Origin: Asterias rubens
Taxonomy: Eukaryota; Echinodermata; Asteroidea; Forcipulatida; Asteriidae
Assembly (NCBI RefSeq): GCF_902459465.1
Contig: NC_047073.1
Location: 2,604,001-2,668,000, forward strand
Length of the DNA stretch: 64,000 nucleotides
Reading direction: 5' to 3'
Shown here: one piece after another, positions 11,755 through 21,876 of the stretch
Numbering within the stretch: position 1 is the stretch's first letter
Layout of the letters: each line of letters begins with the position of its first letter
Position numbers and translations under genes: made by a program
Notes under the pieces: generated by a model
The model's database searches: none
What the model saw: the letters and a program-made list of their open reading frames with translations, nothing else
Told to the model about the DNA's origin: nothing

Positions 11755-11939
11755 TTGAACTTCACTGAACAGAAAACATATCTACCATTGCACTTGGGCC
11801 TTTGGATCATCACAAGTTCTAGGTGGCCAAGGGGGTCCACCGACAGGCACAGGTGTTTGCACAACTCTGCTTTTTTTTTTGGCAAAATTTTTCAATAAAA
11901 AAATGGACATGACTCTCCTTGTAACTTGTCTTTTATTTG

Positions 11940-12460
11940 CCTTAGCCCTACGACCCCCCCCCCCCCCCCCCAACTTAAATATTGAGGGCCCACCTTATCC
12001 CGGTGGGACCATCGGGCCGTCTTTTTTGCCCACAGTACAATGGGTCCAGCAAATTTATCAAATTTATGTCTAAAACTTAACAAAATGGCAAAGGGTCACA
12101 AGAGCAGTTTTATCAAACTTGTGCCATTGACAATTTGAGGCTTAATAGAACACAATGCCTTGGATAAGGCAAATGTGCCTTGTAAGTGCATGGTTTTCCT
12201 TTCACTCTGCAAACTAATACGGTCAGCCTTTTTGTGGAGTCAAGTTTTTGACTAAAATGGCCGACCGTGATAGGTCGCAAAGTTCAAGGAAAACCATGGC
12301 ATATTTGTGTGGATCATTGTATTCTACTTTAAAACATCTTTCTGACCAGAAAATGTCCAGATAAATGTATCTGAATTTCCAGATTTCAAGACCATGAATT
12401 TCCAGATTTCAAGGGGGGGGGGGAGGGTCGTGGATAATTTGTTGAGAGGGGGGGGGTTGC
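11940..12460 (+). repeat. Homopolymer C and G tracts
   Basis: There is a run of about 18 C at 11954-11971 and two G runs near 12413-12425 and 12446-12454. The sequence between has no gene-like ORF. Only simple repeats are seen. Confidence 0.7.
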
Positions 12461-12831
12461 CATGTTAAAACCAGATAGCATCAGGAATATAGATATATAA
12501 ATATCACCTGCCTGTGTTACCAGAGTACCAAATCCTACTAGCATTCTCAGGTACTATGTGAGTGTGAAAAAACACGTAAAAAGCCATAAAGCGTGGGGCT
12601 GAGTTGTAAACAAGGCCATGTCCACATTACAGCGCCTACAGCTACGGCTATGAGACCGAAGATACAGACATCCTTTACATTAAGATTTTGAGAGCCATAC
12701 ATAGCCCTAGCCATTAACACCAACTCAAAAAATGCAACAGAAAATTGCACTTTTTGGAAACAGTTTTTCATTTAACACAACAAGAGGCAATACAAGCATT
12801 ATGAAATTATATCGAGTGTGTGTGGGATGGG

Positions 12832-13448
12832 ATAAAGTCACCTGGAAGTGGTATTTTGTCTAAACAAAGCTTTTGTCACTATATGTGTTTTGATGAGTGG
12901 AATATGACTTACCAATTAACTAAGGTTTATTAAAAAATTAGTGTCCATTTTATTTACAAATTTGAAAATAAGCCCGACCCGAGAGGGCACTGTTTGTGAC
13001 GTCAATCGAGGCGCGATGAATCGCACGCAGTGCCAACACAAGATAGTGACGCTTGGCGCAAGCTTAAAACATGCAATAAATGTTTAAACAATACCTGATT
13101 TTTTTTATTAAGTTGAAAAGAACTTTTCTCTTTTCTCTTCATGTCAAAATGTGTAGTGTCTTCCGGATTCTCGAAGCACGACGGCTCAAAGTGTTTGCTG
13201 CACAGCGCGTCGACTAGACATTGCCGGAAAAATGAAACATACAAACTCACGACTAGGACATGAATGTACTTGCACAGACGTGTGTTCGATGTCCAATTGA
13301 GGCAAAGTCTGCCTCGATTGACATCACAAAAGGGGTAGGCGGAGTAACCCACACAATTTTATTTTTTAACATATAAATCATTAAAAACAATTACTCAAAA
13401 AAGTATTTAATTGTTCAGAATAATATCCTATTTCAAGGTGACTTTAAG
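12832..13448 (-). mobile_element. TTAA element with THAP relic, second copy
   Basis: The ends are AGTCACCTGGAA and AAGGTGACT. TTAA lies on the right and a decayed ATAA on the left. The minus strand (about 13218-13130) reads LCSKHFEPSCFENP, which matches the C-terminal half of a THAP domain (LCSxHFxxxxF). The 2893-3490 copy retains the N-terminal half instead. The flanking TGACGTCAATCGAGG motifs match that copy. Confidence 0.65.
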
Positions 13449-13850
13449 TTTTGGTTGTAGTATTAGTACAAAGAAAACTTTAGTTGTTGATGGCTAACGG
13501 TCGTAAAACTTAAACATATTGACGTCGATTTTTAAAACATAGCATTTGGAGGCCCAAAATATTAGTCCCCTGTAGGCTCACAGGGGAGCCTTGATAGTTT
13601 CGACTATCTATTTCTATAAGAAAGGGAAAAAAAGAAAAAATTCATTCAAACACGCCAATTAAACAAACAAATCTTAAGTTCTGATTAATTTTCCCCACAG
13701 AAGTATAAAAAAAAAATAATAATACAAACAAATTAAAAAACATTTGGGCCTAGGTCTTAACTCTTATTCACTTGTTCTAAAAATATAATAACATAAAACA
13801 TGATGAAGAAAAACGAGTTGAAACCCCAAAACTGAGTAAAAATTTATTGG

Positions 13851-14024
13851 GGTACGAGTTGACTTGGGTACGAGTTGACTTGGGTACGAGTTGACTTGGG
13901 TACGAGTTGACTTGGGTACGAGTTGACTTGGGTACGAGTTGACTTGGGTATGAGTTGACTTGGGTACGAGTTGACTTGGGTACAAGTTGACTTGGGTACG
14001 AATTGACTTGGGTACGAGTTGACC
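13851..14024. repeat. 16-bp tandem repeat
   Basis: About eleven head-to-tail copies of ACGAGTTGACTTGGGT with few substitutions. Because 16 is not a multiple of 3, all frames stay open on the complement and give a spurious PSQLVPKSTRTQVNSY repeat protein. It should not be annotated as a gene. Confidence 0.9.
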
Positions 14025-14123
14025 CGAATTCGGACCAAAAACCGACCTGTCGGAAATATACGACTCACGGCCCACTCGGTCGGCTAATAGTAACAAACAA
14101 AATGCCCTAGCACCACGCCACTT

Positions 14124-14776
14124 CCGGTGTCATGACAAAAACTGTCCGCTGGCAATAAGTGTCCGCTCATTAGCATATTGCGTTCTGATTGGTCAAGCGT
14201 CTATGACGTCACATTGTTTACGGAAGCTTGCTAAAATAGTGTCCGCGGTTGGCGTGCATCATCATTGCTTCATTTTTAACATTTTAGTTTTTCATTTTTG
14301 TAACGCTTTCCTGCTTGTATTTGATTATAAATATTCGTATATTTATCATTTAGCACTTTCATTCGTATTTTGTTAACCTAGGACTTTTTAATTACTTATG
14401 TAAAATACGAATCTTGACAAAGTTTGTCTATTTTGTAACTTGACTTGTATGCTTGAAAGCATTCTTGGTTGTATTTTATTATTAAAATATTATTGTTAAA
14501 CCTGCACTGTTTTATTATCTATAGTAAAATACTAAGACATACTTTTGATTGAGAGTAAGTGTTTTGTTCGTCTATTGTTTTTACTTGGCTTGTATTTACT
14601 TGAACGCTTTCTAGGTTGTATTTGATTATAAATAATCAGCACGGCGCAGCATGGCGCCCGGACACTATTTTGTTGAGCGGACACTTTGTCACGTAATCCG
14701 TGCCAAATAGTGTCCGGAGTGTGCGCATGTTCAGCGGACACTTATTGCCAGCGGACAGTTTTTGTCATGACACCGG
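14124..14776. mobile_element. 653-bp DNA transposon with 43-bp inverted termini
   Basis: The termini CCGGTGTCATGACAAAAACT and its complement match for about 43 bp. The motif GTGTCCG/CGGACAC recurs in both orientations inside, for example near 14240, 14655 and 14710. The interior is AT-rich and non-coding. The target duplication is unclear (ACTT versus ACCT). Confidence 0.8.
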
Positions 14777-15136
14777 ACCTCGAGGTTTTTAAAATCAGCG
14801 CCCATGGAAAACCAAACAGTAAAAGTAAAGATTTTTCATTAAAAAAAACACATTTTCAAATAAAATACTCTACCAAGGTAATGTGAAACTCACCGGTCGT
14901 ATTTTGAAATGCCTCTTGCCCGGATCTGTTTCGATTAAAACGGAGAAATTTATCGACAAGAATGGAGTGGAAACTGGAATTCTTGTCGACGTCGTGAAAT
15001 TGTCTCGAAAAGGAAGAAAAGCGCTAGCTGGTGTCCCCACTGCATGTTATTGCAATGTTTACATGTCACGTGGTCAGCTACACTGGTACCCTGTCTAAAG
15101 CTTGACGTCACAACTATGCTGCATATACTCATGATT

Positions 15137-15375
15137 ATTCAGCAGTGGACAATTTAATTAGCATAAAGAAAACCTTACCTGGTATAACGAGTAATGGGGA
15201 GCTGTTAGTAGTATATAAACAGTGTGAGAAACGGCTCCATCTCTGAAGTGACGAAGATTTCGAGAAAGAAGTAATTTTCCACGAATTCGATTTTGGTCTC
15301 GAAATCAAGCATCTGAAAGCGCACAACTTCGTGTGACAATTAAGGGTGTTTTTTTCTTCAACTAACATAACATAA
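15137..15375 (-). mobile_element. Family A MITE, truncated
   Basis: It holds GGTATAACGAGTAATGGGGA and GAAGTAATTTTCCACGAATT, characteristic of family A. It starts near GCAGTGGACAATTTAATTA and lacks the distal terminus. Confidence 0.55.
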
Positions 15376-16500
15376 GCTCTATAAAATTGGGCCCTGGCTA
15401 CGGCCGAATGGATAGTGTATAATCATGATACACTTAAAGTAATTAGGTTGAGCATCAGATTCATAATATTTTGTAGGCTTATAGGACCCAAGAAAAGTGA
15501 TTGAGACCCTATCAGTGTAACAATTTTGCCCAAGAGGGTTTGTTGACTTCCAACTTAGTTTTAAAGTTGTAACTATAAATACTAAATAGTTAACTTGCGG
15601 GTAAAACAAGGATCTCAAGTTGAGGGAGTGTTGGCTCTGAGAAGTGGCGCACTAGGCGTCTTCGTGATCAGACAAATACACTCTGCTCGTCCTCAAAATG
15701 TAGGGGAGACTTCTCGACGGGCCCTGGGACATCCCATATCAAATTTAACACAGTATTTAAGTTAAGAGTAAATGGATATATTGTCCCTTACTGTAAAAAA
15801 AGCGGTGTGACTTCAAGTATTTTTCGTGTGTCTTTGAATATTTAGCATTTTGCACTGTATGCTACGGAGTTTTATTATATGGTTCCGGTAGTTGATCAAC
15901 CATTCACCACTGAAGGACACCCAAAGTTCAACTTCGGTTAGTTAGGTCGAGTCAAGTCCAAAAGAGATGTTGCCCTTGACACAGAAACACTCATTTACAA
16001 AAGGTGATTGAAATCAATGTCCTCACACAGCGCTTGGTAACGGGAGCATAATGGAATAGATTATCGTACAATTACTGCCTATTGACAACAGTTACCATGG
16101 TGAAAGATCTTGCATTGTTGGGTGAAGTTTGTCCGTACTTTTGTGTAAAATAATGAGGGCGGTAAAAATAACGCGCCCCCAAAAAGTCAATGGATGAATG
16201 TCGTGACGTCAAAATATCAACAGAGCGTGTTTATTAATAATGGAAGTAAACTTGAAAGTGGTGTGGCGTTGCATATCTAATTAAAATGTTGACACACACG
16301 ATGGAAACGGGACGTTTCCAACTCGGGTCTTTATCAAAGGAAACAAGTGGACCAAACAGTACAGACAGTCAAAATATAATTTATCACTCTGAATAATCGT
16401 TGTCAATTTTTTTTATCGTATACAGATCGCGTCTGTAAACAATTGCACTTGGTTACGGATAATGCTTTTGTAGGTGAAACTGCGACAACTGGCGGCAACC
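15376..16500. other. No recognisable gene
   Basis: Moderately AT-rich sequence with no long ORF, no recognised repeat and no RNA gene. It lies upstream of the DYNLT4/5-like gene and may hold its promoter. Confidence 0.4.
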
Positions 16501-16629
16501 ATACATAATTTTAGGTCACGTCTCGTCCTGAGCCTCTACTCTCGGCACCAGGACTGTATGCTACTGGCTCAACATTGTGTGGGAGTAATGCTGGATGGTG
16601 GTTGACTGTTGTCAACAAATTTGATAAAG
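16500..16629 (+). other. Probable 5' untranslated exon of the DYNLT4/5-like gene
   Basis: A GATAAAG/GTGAGT donor ends at 16629. The next strong acceptor in the same direction (TTTTTTGGCAG, ending 17765) opens the coding exon. The left edge of this exon is a guess, and no TATA box is evident. Confidence 0.4.
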
Positions 16630-17946
16630 GTGAGTTTACAGCTTCGGAAAGGAATTCTCAATTAACCGTGCTTTGAAACCATTCTCATGGCAAAATAAGC
16701 AAGACTATAAGAGCAATGGATGTTCCTTGCTCTATGATTAAAGGCGCTGGAGGAAGTCACTTCCTGAAATACAAAACCAAGTGTTTGAAAAGGGGAGAAG
16801 TGTCATTTCGCAATTGTTGATTTGCATTCATCGATATCACAAAGTATAATTAAACGAAATTGATCCCTGGTTTACAGCTTCTGAACGGAATTCTCTGAAA
16901 ACTGGGAACCCGATATTAGGGGAGACTCCGTGTGGTTTATTTTTAGGTGAAATTTGATCTACAATGTATTGCGATTTGTAAACGAAAATCCAAAACTACA
17001 CACACACACCCACACGCACATTCTATAAACAAGGACCTCTTATTCAACTTGGTTGTGAGGCAATTGCAGAGCAGATTTCAAGGAGGCGGAACAACTTTAG
17101 AAGTTTTCGAAGCTCCTGATTTCGATACATATTTCAAGGTACGATATAATAAAGGGCTTAATCGACGAGTGATTTGGCGACTGGCCTCCGTAAAGGTATT
17201 GGTGATTGCGAATGAACAAAGGAGCTATGTTGAATGATTTGTTGTAGAGCACTGGTATGTTAATCCATAGAGGTACCCACCATGGTCAATCCATGTCCTT
17301 GTTCAAATCCTGCTCTAGTCAAATTTTTCTTTTTTCGACCCCCAAAAAATTGCTACTGTGGTAAAATTGCACATACAGGTATTTATTCAGACTGAACTCT
17401 TTCAAAGACCAGACTCCCCACAGAACTCCGTGTGAAGGTGTGAATGGTATGTTGTCTTTATTTTAAAAAATTGCAAAGACGTAACTCTGCTACGGTAGAA
17501 ACGTGGTGACACTGTCCTTTGCATTTTATACACAGGAGCCATAAGTAGACTGAGTAGAATAATCAATTTCAAAATTTTAGGTTTTTTTTTCGTTGTCATC
17601 AAACACTAATCATAGTATTTCAATGAGATAAACTGAATATCTTCCTACAAGTTTCTCCTTGAATTCTTTTTTTTCCCCGTGACAATATGACTGGATTTAC
17701 AGCATGTAATACTTATTCACATTGTGTGACTGAATATAACACAAATATTTGTAATTTTTTGGCAGGAAACACACGGTGTCGCCTTACGTTCCTGACCCCA
17801 GCAAAATCTATCAGAAAACACTTGGAATTTGAACAAGTGCTCACTTGGCAAACCCTGATCAAACAAAGAGCGTCCAACTGACGGGCTTCCATAACCCGAC
17901 AACCAGCTGGCGGCACTCGCCAAGTTTGACCAGAAAATACTTCATC

Positions 17947-18609
17947 ATGACCGAGCAAGTCGAACAAAAACCACGGCGGAAAACCTCGGTGTATACGGCA
18001 CCGATGGATATAGCCACCGGGCTTCCACCGGGCCACGACCACGGAGAAACCCGCTCCCGTAAGGTGTCCTTTGGTAGCACCGGCAGGCCCAGGAACGTCT
18101 CGGTGGGGAGCATGGATGGTGATTATCGGACCCGTAAGCAGAGCTTCGGCAATGACCAGGACTACCGCAACCGGAAAATATCCTTCTCTCGCCGCGTGCT
18201 CTCCGTGGACGAACGGGGTTGGGGTACGGACGGCTCGGCGACTGGCCGGGGGACAACTCGACCGAACACCTACAAGATGGACCCAGAGAGGCCATTCAGA
18301 GAGAAACCGGTCAAACAAGTCATCGAGAATGTTCTTCAGGACTTGGAGAAGGTCAGGTACGATAGCCCGGTCTTGATGGCCGCGAAGGCGCGAAACATCA
18401 GCGATTCTGTCAAGCAGCGAGTGAAACTTCTCGGGTTCGACCGCTACAAACTCGTCTGTGTCGTCTGCTTGGGACAGAAGAGCGGTCAGGAAGTGCAAGA
18501 CGTGGGGAGATGTCTGTGGGATTCGGCAAAGGATGGTTTTGTGTCCGTCGTGTATGAGAACCCAACTCTGTTTGCTGTGGTTAGTCTTTATGCCGTTTAC
18601 CAAGAGTAA
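17947..18609 (+). CDS. Tctex1-domain dynein light chain (DYNLT4/DYNLT5-like)
   Basis: A 220-aa protein whose C-terminal half (about 105-220) is a Tctex1/DYNLT fold. Landmarks are VIENVLQDLE, YKLVCVVCLGQKSGQ, CLWDSAKDGFVSVVYENPTL and the terminal SLYAVYQE, all typical of the family. Members are light chains of cytoplasmic or axonemal dynein, or regulators of it. The N-terminal half is low-complexity and basic, with five R-K-x-S-F/V/Y-type repeats (KTS, KVS, NVS, KQS, KIS) that look like basophilic kinase sites. The exon starts at 17766 after an AG acceptor. An in-frame stop lies near 17830, so ATG 17947 is the first usable start. The coding part has no introns and is GC-richer than its surroundings. 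Assignment to DYNLT4 or DYNLT5 is uncertain. Confidence 0.85.
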   Translation: MTEQVEQKPRRKTSVYTAPMDIATGLPPGHDHGETRSRKVSFGSTGRPRNVSVGSMDGDYRTRKQSFGNDQDYRNRKISFSRRVLSVDERGWGTDGSATGRGTTRPNTYKMDPERPFREKPVKQVIENVLQDLEKVRYDSPVLMAAKARNISDSVKQRVKLLGFDRYKLVCVVCLGQKSGQEVQDVGRCLWDSAKDGFVSVVYENPTLFAVVSLYAVYQE

Positions 18610-18869
18610 TGCTGAAAGTGACTTGATCGGTCTTCCAAAAGGTGGTCACCAAGCACCGTGTATATAAGAAAAGGTAGTTTCGCGTCCTTTTTTCGGTGTA
18701 GCAGGAGATTCCGTCACCCGGGAGATGCAGTCACCACATCACAAAGGTAGACTTGACAAGTCCCGTGCTCGTGCGAGATGTCCCTAAGCATATGTGCCGC
18801 CAAAATGGTTGTTGTCCCAAGAATGGCACAGGTTGGGGGACTCAGGTTAGAGGAGTTTCTGTGACTGAA

Positions 18870-18875
18870 AATAAA
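18870..18875 (+). terminator. Candidate poly(A) signal of the DYNLT4/5-like gene
   Basis: AATAAA lies 261 bases after the stop codon, in a plausible 3' untranslated region. It is the first canonical hexamer downstream. Confidence 0.5.
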
Positions 18876-18949
18876 AGGACTCTCACGAACGGCGAACTGT
18901 GTACTAACTACTTCTGATAACGCCCTCATTTGAAACATCTTTCTATGTT

Positions 18950-21400
18950 ATTTTTGGGACGGGTAGATTTCCCTGGGACACCGGACAAAGAAAATGGTGT
19001 GAAACTTGTCAGTGTATATTTCAGTATGGAGATACAAAGGTTTTTGAAAATTACACAAACAAATTAAAGATGGTTGAAACTGGAATCGGTTTCATGCACG
19101 CAGTTCTCAGTTATATTTACTTGACACTTGGCACTTGACACCGTTTGTTTTTACTCAAAATAATGTAATTGCTAACGAACAATGCAAAGAGAAACCCAAA
19201 CTCAACAAGAAATTTATATTTTTTGAAATCATCATAATTTTAATTCATTATAATGAACGACCAGATGCCATTAAAATAACATGGACATGAGTAAACAACA
19301 ATACTCACAATGTGGGCCAAGAACTTAAAGTAAAAATTAACAATTATTCTTTTCTTTTTTCCGAATTGGAAAGTCTTTCTTTAGGGGTTCTCTTTTAAAA
19401 TAATCATTCCAGACCATTTATGGATAAAAAACTTCATGCATTTTCGAGAGTTGTAAATTTCACCAAAGCTTTCTTACTTGTACAAGATTTGTTTTCCCAA
19501 AAATGATTGATGGAGAAATTGGTTTAGCATTTACAGAAACTGTTCACCTGCAGTTTTATAACAATAACCACTTTGCATGCTTCTAAATTTTCAATTAAAA
19601 AAAAGCTGGATCGGCAAAAACGAACAATATGATCTGACAAAAGATTTATTATAAAGTTGCTACAGAAACATGTAAAGTAGGCTGCAACCAAATCAAGTGA
19701 CTTTAGCATAGGATATGGCTGTGGCTGCAGCAACAATGCCGGCTTCAAAGTGCTGGCCCTAGCCGCTTCCATTAAAGGCACAGGACATGTTGTGGTAATT
19801 GTTCAAAGACCAGTCTTCTCATTTGGTGTATCTCAACATTATGCACAAAACAACAAACCTGTGAAAATTTGAACTCAATTGAGGTTTTTCAATATTTGAG
19901 TGAGAAATTACCTCTCTCTCAAAAACTATGTTACTTAATGCTTTATACTATCAACAGCTCTCCATCGCTCGTTATCAAGTAAGTTTCATGCAACAATTAT
20001 TTTGAGTAATTACCAATAGTGTCCAGCCCTTTTAACTCAGATTACGGCCTAAGCTTTGGTGAACATTCACAAAGTTCTGCGCAAAAGCAACCCACTCTGA
20101 GCCAAAATGCCACATCATCCAGGCAAAACTGCTTAGCAATCTGATTTTGTTCAGCAATAATTTGTAAAAGCTTTGCATCTATAACTTACAGGTAGGCCCT
20201 TTACTCATACAGGAAAATAACTGTCCCTACTTCAGACAAAAGTAATTACTTAACAGTTTTTTGGGGAAAAACAGAAGATCACAAATAATCTCCCAATTTA
20301 AAAGCAATGGGCACCACTTTAATGCAGTTCTTAGATTAGTTTTCCATGTAGTTCTTTTTATTCAGTTTAATAATCTAAGAAAATGAAGGACTTGGAAAGA
20401 AATTGGCAACAAGCAAAAAACTTTCAGTAGTGGGGGAGAGGGGGGGGGGTTAAAATTAGAATTATGTTTGAGATATAGACACCTTCATAGAAAACCTTGG
20501 AATCATTTAACCCTGCAGGTCTTCATGACACAAAGCTGTCAGCAAACAATTCTGCTTAGCAAACTCTAAGTGGGGCACCAGTTCCAACATTATAAATTGT
20601 TTTGACTTGGGCTGGTTACCAGTTTCTTTTAAGCATGGTTCGTCTGTGCTTAGCAAGTTTTTATGCATATTAATCAGTCTCTTGAAATTTCTTGGTGTCA
20701 AAAAAGATGTCTCTGGCGTCACTTGAAAACCATAACATGATCTACGCGCATACCACCGGGCAAAACCTTTGTGTTTTGGCAGCCAGCTAGAAAGTACACG
20801 CAATCATACCCATGACTACGCGTCGTTTTGCCCGGCGAAACATGACGTGTACAATGTTTTGTCAACAGAGGGCGGTTTGAATGTAAACATAGGTCACATC
20901 GTCTATCGTTTGCGTGCGAGTGTGAGTGTGCAATACCACAAAAACATACTGCTTCAATAAATTAAAGTTTGCTCACTACTTCTGTGCATGTTTCTCTCTG
21001 ATGAAACAGAAAAGACTTGTGTTACAATTACTGTTACTTTGAAATATAATTACAGTCTTTTACAATTACCAATAGTGTCCAGAGTCTTTAAGTTACCTGT
21101 AGAAGCTACAGTCGTCAAAACTTAGGATTTGTATTAAGTTCTTATATTACAGTTGGAACCCAATTTCCCTAAGACCTGATGAAGTTAGCGATGCTAACAG
21201 GGCATACATGGAGCAACGATCGATCGGTTTCAACATTTTGCATTTCATGAAGTGCTTCCAAAGCTCAATTTAAAAAACCAAATCAAATGATAGGAACACA
21301 AACACCTGAAATAATAGCTTTTTTTTTTTAAATTATAAAATTTAAAACAAAATGTGAGTGGTTTATTGAACCCTTTATTTGTTAGATTAATTTTGTGTGT
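18950..21400. other. Intergenic repeats between the DYNLT4/5-like gene and RAD23
   Basis: No gene is seen. A family A MITE lies at 19776-20034 (left TTAAAGGCAC, right GTGTCCAGCCCTTTTAA) and a fragment of one at 21060-21092. A G-rich run lies near 20435-20449. The rest is AT-rich. Confidence 0.55.
19776..20034. mobile_element. TTAA MITE, family A
   Basis: It starts at TTAAAGGCACAGGACA and ends CAATAGTGTCCAGCCCTTT-TAA. The middle is shortened relative to other copies. Confidence 0.6.
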
Positions 21401-21418
21401 GGCACAGCGTGTTTCCAG

Positions 21419-21735
21419 CCATATGTACTGTGACGTACACTTTACATATTGGTCTGAGGTGATGTGGGTACAGCTGACAAACATCACCTCGGACCAATCA
21501 AAACAAAGACATTGAAAGCTAACTTTCGGTCGCCACATGTGTGCTATGTACATGTACATGATGTACTTGTTTGTAATAATGGTATTAAGTAGGATGTGAC
21601 TGCGTATCTCCATGTAAAATGAATGCAGGTGAAATGTGATTATGGACGGGGATTGACCTAAGCTAGAGGCCACTCTCTGGCGTTATTCCAAGCCTCGAAG
21701 TGTGACGTTTCAGGCTATGGTGGTGTCAGGGCATA
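21419..21735 (+). repeat. Dispersed repeat shared with 42165-42430
   Basis: The shared landmarks are GGACCAATCAAAA or its complement, ACATGTACATG-like sequence, GGGGATTGACCTA, AAGCCTCGAAGTGTG and TTCAGGCTA. About 300 bp with similar gene-desert composition. Family unknown; no coding. Confidence 0.6.
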
Positions 21736-21876
21736 ATGGGTCATTACGAATGCTGCCCTCTAGAGGCAGTTTGCAGTGTGACTCTGTGACATCTTTGATC
21801 ACAAGAAAAAAAAGGAGGTGTAGCATTTTATATATTTACAGAGAGATTTACGTTCAGGGTGAGCGGTTAAAATGTT

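Noticed and set aside
13764-14096. Open frames with PSQLVPKSTRTQ repeats
   Set aside because: They are an artefact of the 16-bp satellite, which is open in several frames.
14883-15098. 71-aa ORF with LTGRILKCLLPG and GVETGILVDVV
   Set aside because: It looks slightly protein-like, but there are no flanking splice signals, no homologue is recognised and it lies between transposons.
16993-17013. ACACACACACACCCACACGC tract as a regulatory element
   Set aside because: A short simple repeat with no supporting context.
17845-17946. Upstream extension of the DYNLT4/5-like frame
   Set aside because: The apparent first codon at 17845 is TTG in the sequence; the first ATG is 17947.
17713-18603. 296-aa ORF on the minus strand
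   Set aside because: It is the antisense shadow of the GC-rich DYNLT4/5-like exon, with no family resemblance.
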